In this document: piece after piece, positions 31,606-35,796 of the stretch
Layout: every line of letters begins with the position of its first letter
How positions within the stretch are numbered: position 1 is the stretch's first letter
Origin: Bacteroidales bacterium
Lineage (GTDB): Bacteria; Bacteroidota; Bacteroidia; Bacteroidales; P3
Assembly (NCBI GenBank): GCA_009783885.1
Contig: WRCN01000020.1
Location: forward strand, 1-35,796
DNA: 35,796 bases
Direction of reading: 5' to 3'
Notes under the pieces: model-generated
The model's input: the letters and a program-made list of their open reading frames with translations, nothing else
Databases searched by the model: none
What the model was told of the DNA's origin: nothing
Program-made: the position numbers and the translations under genes

Positions 31606-32623
31606 AATCCCTACATTTTCGGGGCTCGTATTTTGCAATAATTTCCGCATATTTCGCAATATGTTCGGGCGTTGTTCCGCAACAACCGCCGATGATATTG
31701 ACCATTTTTTTTTTCAAAATCGCCTCCACGTAAATCGCCATCGTTTCAGGCGTTTCGTCGTATTCGCCTAACTGATTCGGCAGTCCTGCATTGGGATAAG
31801 CCGATGTATAAAACGGCGAAACCGAGCCTTTGGCGAGCTCAGCGAAGCTAATTTTGCTCAATTCTTCTAAATGCGGACGAATGTGTTTCACTCCAAACGA
31901 ACAATTCAAGCCTATACTCAACAACGACACATGCGACAACGATTCAACAAAAGCCTGAATAGTTTGCCCGGAAAGATTGCGTCCATTCTTTTCCAACGTT
32001 ACGGAAACCATAATTGGTAAGGTTTTTCCAAGTTTTTCAAACACATTTTGAATGGCAAATAAGGCTGCTTTCGCATTCAACGTATCGAAAACGGTTTCAA
32101 CCAAAAGCACGTCAACCCCGCCAACAATGAGCCCTTCGGCTTGCTCGGCATAAGTATCTGCCATTTCATCAAATGTAATCGTACGAAATCCCAGATCATT
32201 AGCTTTTGGAGAAAGTGAAAGCGAACGATTGGTTGGTCCCATGGAGCCTGCGACAAATCTTGGTTTCTGAGGATTTTTCGCCGTGAATTTATCCGCACAA
32301 CAGCGCGCTAATTTCGCAGCTTCCACATTCAATTCGTATGCCAAATGTTGCAAGTCGTAATCCGCCAAACTTACGGTTGTCGCATTGAACGTATTGCTTG
32401 AAATAATATCTGCACCGGCTTCCAAATATTGCTCGTGAAGGTCCGCAATAATTTCGGATTTCGTCAGCACAAGTAGATCCATGCACCCTTTCAAATTACT
32501 TTTGTTATCGGCAAAACGCTTGCCACGATAATCCGTTTCGGTCAGTTTATACTTTTGTATCATTGTGCCCATCGCGCCATCTAAAATAAGCACACGATGT
32601 TCGAGTTGTGAAAGTATGGACAT
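31574..32623 (-). CDS. metH: MetH N-terminal homocysteine S-methyltransferase module
   Basis: The 349-residue protein corresponds to the homocysteine-binding module of cobalamin-dependent methionine synthase. It starts with the typical LDGAMGTMIQ motif and contains the zinc ligands Cys241 (LNCSFG) and Cys314-Cys315 (GGCCGTTPEH), close to Cys247/310/311 of E. coli MetH. The folate, cobalamin and activation modules are absent. In many Bacteroidota MetH is encoded as two polypeptides, so the rest is probably outside this window. The ATG at 32623 is chosen; an upstream start would run into the promoter. The 3' end overlaps the convergent yitT gene by 32 nt. Confidence 0.9.
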   Translation of the reverse strand: MSILSQLEHRVLILDGAMGTMIQKYKLTETDYRGKRFADNKSNLKGCMDLLVLTKSEIIADLHEQYLEAGADIISSNTFNATTVSLADYDLQHLAYELNVEAAKLARCCADKFTAKNPQKPRFVAGSMGPTNRSLSLSPKANDLGFRTITFDEMADTYAEQAEGLIVGGVDVLLVETVFDTLNAKAALFAIQNVFEKLGKTLPIMVSVTLEKNGRNLSGQTIQAFVESLSHVSLLSIGLNCSFGVKHIRPHLEELSKISFAELAKGSVSPFYTSAYPNAGLPNQLGEYDETPETMAIYVEAILKKKMVNIIGGCCGTTPEHIAKYAEIIAKYEPRKCRDFIPQSVHSTL

Positions 32624-32635
32624 AGTATTTTTTTG

Positions 32636-32679
32636 CAAAGATACAAAAAAACGAAACACTATACAGCGTTTCGTTTTTT
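32636..32679 (-). promoter_or_regulatory. metH promoter with directly upstream A/T hairpin
   Basis: On the minus strand a perfect 12-bp stem (AAAAAACGAAAC / GTTTCGTTTTTT; 32679-32668 with 32657-32646, loop of 10) runs into a T-run, then GTATCTTTG with the -7 element at 32643-32636. The ATG follows 12 nt later. The design copies the rnr and DUF3127 promoters. Confidence 0.78.
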
Positions 32680-32722
32680 CTTAACAAATCAAATCCAAAT
32701 ATATTTACCGTGTTACAATAAT

Positions 32723-32797
32723 TTATTCTCGAATCAATTCTCCGTTGCCTTCCATGTGCAAGTAGTACGTGCGGATTGCAATGATGATGTATTGAAA
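32723..32797 (-). other. In-frame open extension behind the TAG of the winged-helix gene
   Basis: Directly after the TAG of the upstream small gene, 24 further codons stay open in the same frame (beginning FQYIIIAIRTYYLHM, ending GELIRE) before TAA at 32725-32723. The sequence looks protein-like. It could be a C-terminal piece lost through a recent nonsense mutation, a fragment of another gene, or chance. Confidence 0.35.
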
Positions 32798-33052
32798 CTA
32801 AGCATAAATCCTCTCATACCCCTTTTCGGTTAATCTAAAGCCTTCTTGTCCGGATTTGCCTATTTCATAGCGGATGTAACCTTCGTCAATAAGGTCATTG
32901 GCTACATCTTTAAACAAATTTTGTTCTTTGGGATTCAGCACCGGAATAACCGTATGGTTATACGTTCGTGTCATAATAAAGTGGCCTACTCGGCCACTCC
33001 TTTCTCTGAATTTACCAAGAATAAGTTTGGCGATTTTTTCTTTGGATTCCAT
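32798..33052 (-). CDS. Small winged-helix-like protein
   Basis: The 84-residue basic protein reads as a helix-turn-helix/winged-helix unit: helices at about 4-17 and 40-57, then a possible wing (RYEIGKSGQEGFRLTEKGYE, 60-79). EGFRLTEKGYE is a common end of winged-helix DNA-binding domains of the PadR/MarR/DUF type. No family is assigned with certainty. It is divergent from the signalling-like operon at 33357 and shares its 304-nt upstream region, so it could regulate that operon; this is inference. The frame continues open for 24 codons beyond its TAG. Confidence 0.65.
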   Translation of the reverse strand: MESKEKIAKLILGKFRERSGRVGHFIMTRTYNHTVIPVLNPKEQNLFKDVANDLIDEGYIRYEIGKSGQEGFRLTEKGYERIYA

Positions 33053-33144
33053 TTGGGCTGTTTTTAGTTGTTGGTTAGTTTTGACTTGAACAGATAGAAT
33101 CTATTTGTATAGACAGGAAAAGTTTTTTAATTTTGTTTAGACTT

Positions 33145-33166
33145 CAAAATTAAGACTACAAAATTA
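33145..33166 (-). promoter_or_regulatory. Two candidate -7 elements of the winged-helix gene
   Basis: TAATTTTG occurs twice on the minus strand, at 33166-33159 and 33152-33145. Either would give a leader of about 85-100 nt, the longest A/T-rich leader in the window, containing a small dyad around ATAGAATCTAT. Confidence 0.45.
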
Positions 33167-33186
33167 CAAATAAATTTCAATAAAAA

Positions 33187-33308
33187 CAAGCGAAAAGTGC
33201 TAAAAATCACCATTTTGAGCGAAAAGCCCAATTTGAAGTTTTTTTTCAGAGAAACGTATTTATACATCAATAAATGGCGTTCTTGAATTGGGCTTTTCGC
33301 CCAAAATG
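33187..33308 (+). promoter_or_regulatory. Inverted-repeat operator candidate of the GNAT-E1-LuxR operon
   Basis: A 23-bp block at 33211-33233 (CATTTTGAGCGAAAAGCCCA...) recurs inverted at 33286-33308 with one mismatch; centres are about 75 bp apart. The core of the right copy is the dyad GGGC-N5-GCCC; the left has GAGC-N5-GCCC. A third partial copy, AGCGAAAAGTGC, lies at 33189-33200. The right copy ends about 24 bp before the -7 element, a place for a regulator touching RNA polymerase. The LuxR-type protein of the operon is the natural candidate to bind it. Confidence 0.65.
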
Positions 33309-33331
33309 CATTTTATATCAAAAATAAGTGC

Positions 33332-33339
33332 TATCTTTG
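33332..33339 (+). promoter_or_regulatory. -7 promoter element of the three-gene operon
   Basis: TATCTTTG, 17 nt before the ATG at 33357. It is the only such element ahead of the three overlapping genes. Confidence 0.78.
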
Positions 33340-33356
33340 TGAAAAAAAATCAACGT

Positions 33357-34004
33357 ATGGGTTATATTTTGCAACATTTTAATGCTTTTGATCTATGGAA
33401 AGTGGAACAAAATGATCTATCAGATTTCACTAAGTTTGTTTTGCGCATCTATTACGAACATCATTTAAATATTCCCGCACCGATAGATGAAGTTGAAATG
33501 TGTATCAAAGAAGACGATCTACTCTATCCATACACCCATTTTTATGCTTTAAAAACCAAAGAAAGAAAAATTTTTGGCGCTATAAATGCCTGTTTGTGGG
33601 ATGGTATAGAAGAATTGGCTATTGAACGAGAATACAATTTAAATTTAAAACAACTGATAAAAGCACGTGGTTTGAGTCCTCCCGAAATTTGGCATATCGG
33701 GCGTTTTGCTATTGACCGAAAAATAATCAATCAAAATCAAATATTAAGAAAGTTGCAGGGGTTTTATTTCAAATTGTTAATGACATACGCATTTGCCCAT
33801 GTTTGCACACATTCGGACAATTTGATGATTGCAGAATGCGATAAAAAACTACAAGGAATACTTGTCAAACTTGGCATTGTTTCCGAAGAACTAAGCAAAG
33901 GGCATTTTGTTTTGGGTTCGGAAGCTTTACCAATTCTCAACACAGGTGCAGGATTGCGGCCATTTGTTGAAAAACACAAACATTTACTTAATTATGTATT
34001 GTAG
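33357..34004 (+). CDS. GNAT-like acyltransferase resembling LuxI-type autoinducer synthases
   Basis: The 215-residue protein has the order of elements of the autoinducer-synthase/N-acyl amino acid synthase branch of GNAT folds. There is an N-terminal helix (DLSDFTKFVLRIYYEHH, 20-36), an acidic loop (KEDDLLYP, 51-58), paired strands HFYALKTK and KIFGAINACLW (61-81), the strand IWHIGRFAID (111-120), a helix, then MIAECDKKLQGILVKLGI (157-174). IGRFAID matches the conserved sRFaVD strand of LuxI proteins, with Arg116; the Glu usually three residues before that Arg is His113. Substrates cannot be predicted. The ATG at 33357 follows the promoter; an upstream ATG at 33288 lies in the inverted repeat. 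It overlaps the E1-like gene by 11 nt. Confidence 0.68.
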   Translation: MGYILQHFNAFDLWKVEQNDLSDFTKFVLRIYYEHHLNIPAPIDEVEMCIKEDDLLYPYTHFYALKTKERKIFGAINACLWDGIEELAIEREYNLNLKQLIKARGLSPPEIWHIGRFAIDRKIINQNQILRKLQGFYFKLLMTYAFAHVCTHSDNLMIAECDKKLQGILVKLGIVSEELSKGHFVLGSEALPILNTGAGLRPFVEKHKHLLNYVL

Positions 34005-34749
34005 AAATAGAATTTATATCAACAAAAACGAACAACAACGCATGCGCGATTTTAAAATTGTATTTGGCGGATTAGGCCTGGGTAGTGTAATTGCGGAATG
34101 TGCCTTGCGAATGGGTTTTGAAACTTTACATTTGATTGATGGCGATAGTGTAGAACTATCTAATTTGAACAGACAGAATTATACGCAAAATGATATTGGA
34201 AAACCCAAATGCGAAGCTCTTTACAGGCGATTGAAACAAATTAACCCCAACGCCAACATCACCTATTCAAATGTATATTTAACAGCAGAAAATCTTTGCG
34301 AACATTTGACAGGTGCAGATATTGCCATTAATGCCATTGATTTTACATCTTCGGCGCCGTTAATTTTTGATGATGTTTGTTTCGCTATGAATATTCCCGT
34401 TGTTCATCCCTATAATTTAGGCTATGGCGGGTTGGCTTGTGTTTTGACCAAAGAGAGTGCCAATCTTAGAAGTTTGAGCCAAACGTTTGAGGGTATGGAG
34501 ATAAACGTGGCTAACCATGTATTAAATGTACTTGAAAAAAAAGGTCTTTATATAAACGCTTTTAAAGATATGTTGACTGAATACATCGCCGAGCAAGGTA
34601 AAGAGCAGCCGCCTCAATTATCTATTGGGGCATGGTTGTTGGGTGGACTTTGTACAGATATTTTTTTGAAAATATTACGAAACAAACAAATTTTCATTTT
34701 TCCTGATTTTTATTATTTGGATAGTAAACTAAATCATTTCAACCCATGA
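33994..34749 (+). CDS. E1/ThiF-like adenylating enzyme, minimal
   Basis: The 251-residue protein has the ThiF/MoeB/E1 Rossmann-like ATP-binding domain. Motifs: an N-terminal R-x-Y-x(4)-EQQ segment, the nucleotide loop GGLGLGS (25-31), DGDSVELSNLNRQ (49-61, with Asp51, Asn57, Arg60, Gln61), Lys70/Lys72 in DIGKPK, and Asp116 in NAIDF. These are the adenylation residues of the family. The CxxC zinc pairs of MoeB/ThiF and any added rhodanese domain are missing. The late motif LSIGAWLLGGL is typical of family C termini. No ubiquitin-like or ThiS/MoaD gene is nearby, so the substrate may be a free carboxylate. It overlaps both neighbours. Confidence 0.82.
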   Translation: MYCRNRIYINKNEQQRMRDFKIVFGGLGLGSVIAECALRMGFETLHLIDGDSVELSNLNRQNYTQNDIGKPKCEALYRRLKQINPNANITYSNVYLTAENLCEHLTGADIAINAIDFTSSAPLIFDDVCFAMNIPVVHPYNLGYGGLACVLTKESANLRSLSQTFEGMEINVANHVLNVLEKKGLYINAFKDMLTEYIAEQGKEQPPQLSIGAWLLGGLCTDIFLKILRNKQIFIFPDFYYLDSKLNHFNP

Positions 34750-35492
34750 AAATTTCAATTACAAAAAAAACATGGAAGGTTCCAAAAAACAAGCTCAAAA
34801 TATTCAGCATAGAAGAAATTGAAGAATTTCTAAAAGCTTTGAATTTGGCATGTAGCGGAGAATTTTATATGGTGGATTATTACAGAGAAAAAATCTTTGT
34901 CAGCTCTCCTTCGGCCTTAATTTTGTGTGGACATTCTAAAGAATCTATGGTGCAAGAAGGCTTTGGTTTTTATTATTACATTTTGAAAAAAAACGAATGG
35001 GCTTGGATTATGCAAATGAATGAAGCTGCCTATGAAACCGTTTTTTGTTTTCCGGAACATCAGCGTATAAATTGCGTTGTTTCCTACGATTTAACCATAC
35101 AAACCATTAACGCCAACGAATTAATTTTGCATCATAAAGTTGTTCCTTATAAGTTGTGCAATAATGGGAATGTATGGTTGGCGCTATGTCATGTTACGAG
35201 GTCTTCCGCCAAAAAAATGCAAGGCACGGCTCATATAACAAACATGACAACAGGTGAACAATACGATTTTGTAGAAGACGAATTTGTTTTGTCTAAGATT
35301 GAAGTTTTATCCAACGATGAAACACAAATCTTAGAATGGATGGTTAAAGATATATCGCCGGAACAAATATGCGATTTGTTGAATATTTCCATAAGCAATT
35401 TCAAACGCAGAAGACAAACTATCTACAAAAAACTTGGTGTAAATACACCCGCCGGAGCCATTCACAAGGCACATTTGATGGGGGTTATTTAA
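34746..35492 (+). CDS. PAS-like sensor with LuxR-type HTH, transcription regulator
   Basis: The 248-residue protein has an N-terminal sensory region (about 35-150) resembling the PAS-like domain of Bacteroidota LuxR-type regulators (EFYMVDYYREKIFVSSPSAL, then a strand-rich core). A C-terminal GerE/LuxR HTH (about 185-248) contains LSNDETQILEWMVKDISPEQ, ICDLLNISISNFKRRRQTIY and KKLGVNTPAGAIHKAHLMG. No receiver domain or conserved phosphorylatable Asp is apparent, which points to control by a ligand or partner. Its ATG overlaps the E1-like stop as ATGA. In context it is the likely responder to whatever the two upstream enzymes make, and may autoregulate through the inverted repeat at 33211-33308; both are inference. 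Confidence 0.82.
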   Translation: MKISITKKTWKVPKNKLKIFSIEEIEEFLKALNLACSGEFYMVDYYREKIFVSSPSALILCGHSKESMVQEGFGFYYYILKKNEWAWIMQMNEAAYETVFCFPEHQRINCVVSYDLTIQTINANELILHHKVVPYKLCNNGNVWLALCHVTRSSAKKMQGTAHITNMTTGEQYDFVEDEFVLSKIEVLSNDETQILEWMVKDISPEQICDLLNISISNFKRRRQTIYKKLGVNTPAGAIHKAHLMGVI

Positions 35493-35543
35493 GATTTTTT
35501 TGACTTTGTTTGGTGTACGGAATTAGTTAGGAAGTTCACAGTA

Positions 35544-35674
35544 CCCGCTGGTGCGAGTTTGTAACTCGTGCCGACACTAAACTTTGCATATATTTTCGCA
35601 TTTTCCTGCATTTTTTTAAATTGTTTTTCTTTACTTTGCTGTATTGGCACGGGTCACAGACCCGCGCCAGCGGG
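35544..35674. repeat. Inverted pair of CCCGCTGG repeats
   Basis: CCCGCTGGTGCGAGTTTGTA... (35544-35572) and, inverted, GGCACGGGTCACAGACCCGC... (35646-35674) match at about 24 of 29 positions; the differences turn G/C pairs into A/T within each inner dyad, so each arm keeps its own hairpin. About 73 nt of A/T-rich sequence lies between. The right arm interrupts the transposase-like fragment at 35631-35744. Confidence 0.75.
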
Positions 35675-35744
35675 ACAAACGAAAATTTAAAAACAGCTTC
35701 TCTTGATAGTCTTTAGTGCCTTGCATTTGGTAAGATTTTGACAT
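35631..35744 (-). pseudogene. Truncated IS1182-like transposase N terminus
   Basis: On the minus strand a 37-codon frame opens after a TATTTTTG element (35754-35747). Its first 24 residues contain MQGTKDYQEKLFLNFRLS, which resembles the N terminus of IS1182-family transposases as I know it from Bacteroidota. The likeness stops where the CCCGCTGG repeat begins; repeat-derived residues and a stop (35633-35631) follow. The start could be 35744 or 35726. The rest of the transposase is not found on the other side of the repeat. Confidence 0.5.
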
Positions 35745-35796
35745 TACAAAAATACTGCTTTTTTTATGAATTACACAATAATTTTATGAATTTTTA

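Noticed and set aside
32623..32797. Cobalamin or SAM riboswitch upstream of metH
   Set aside because: The promoter leaves only a 12-nt leader before the ATG, too short for either riboswitch.
33907..33993. Earlier start for the E1-like gene
   Set aside because: It would add 29 residues overlapping the GNAT-like gene by about 100 nt with no family match; the start at 33994 gives the usual N terminus and a short overlap.
6770..35674. CRISPR array formed by the repeated intergenic sequences
   Set aside because: Copies are dispersed singly or as inverted pairs, with no regular spacers and no cas genes.

Overview
The window is a stretch of chromosome from a member of the Bacteroidota, probably a low-GC relative of the Bacteroidales/Flavobacteriales (I cannot resolve it further). 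Evidence: most transcription units begin at a TAnnTTTG -7 element (usually TATCTTTG), the Bacteroidota housekeeping promoter; start codons are almost never preceded by a Shine-Dalgarno sequence; and the gene set is typical of the phylum (GldD, DUF3127, type-3 prolyl-tRNA synthetase, stand-alone N-terminal MetH, OmpP1/FadL protein beside proS, DUF4159 protein, PIN-PhoH protein).

Layout. 1-2130 (+): DUF3127 protein and an L,D-transpeptidase lipoprotein. 2131-6725 (-): tight five-gene operon polyprenyl synthase - PIN/PhoH - ispH - recF - DUF721, meeting the transpeptidase gene stop-to-stop. 6845-8776 (-): glyA and a small HATPase protein. 8949-11650 (+): aminopeptidase P, a membrane protein and a SagB-like nitroreductase lipoprotein. 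11885-14517 (-): SDR oxidoreductase, a four-helix membrane protein, an alkaline phosphatase and a 56-codon gene coupled to it. 14867-16303 (+): M28 peptidase fused to a beta-barrel-like domain. 16377-17302 (-): tRNA-Ile(CAU) and an alpha/beta hydrolase. 17436-22239 (+): RNase R, a GT39-type glycosyltransferase and a DUF4159 protein. 22240-25506 (-): AI-2E-family membrane protein, gldD, proS. 25626-28839 (+): a large low-complexity lipoprotein and an OmpP1/FadL porin. 28931-29653 (-): lptB. 29819-31605 (+): tandem yitT paralogues. 31574-32623 (-): metH N-terminal module. 32798-33052 (-): small winged-helix-like protein. 33357-35492 (+): a three-gene operon. The last 300 bases hold an inverted repeat pair and an IS1182-like transposase fragment.

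Most genes are housekeeping: cell wall and envelope (L,D-transpeptidase, LptB, GldD, porin), isoprenoids (IspH, polyprenyl synthase), DNA and RNA metabolism (RecF, DUF721, RNase R, PhoH), one-carbon metabolism (GlyA, MetH) and translation (ProS, tRNA-Ile2).

The most interesting part is the 3' end. Three overlapping genes encode a GNAT-like protein resembling LuxI-type autoinducer synthases, a minimal E1/ThiF-like adenylating enzyme, and a regulator with a PAS-like sensor region and a LuxR-type HTH. Upstream lies a 23-bp inverted repeat that looks like an operator array. I read this as a candidate small-molecule signal synthesis-and-response cassette; its function is inferred, not shown. Second in interest are the intergenic spaces: at least six kinds of palindromic or inverted repeat fill them, two arranged as inverted arms around a separate hairpin. 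No CRISPR array, rRNA, integrase or intact insertion sequence is visible.
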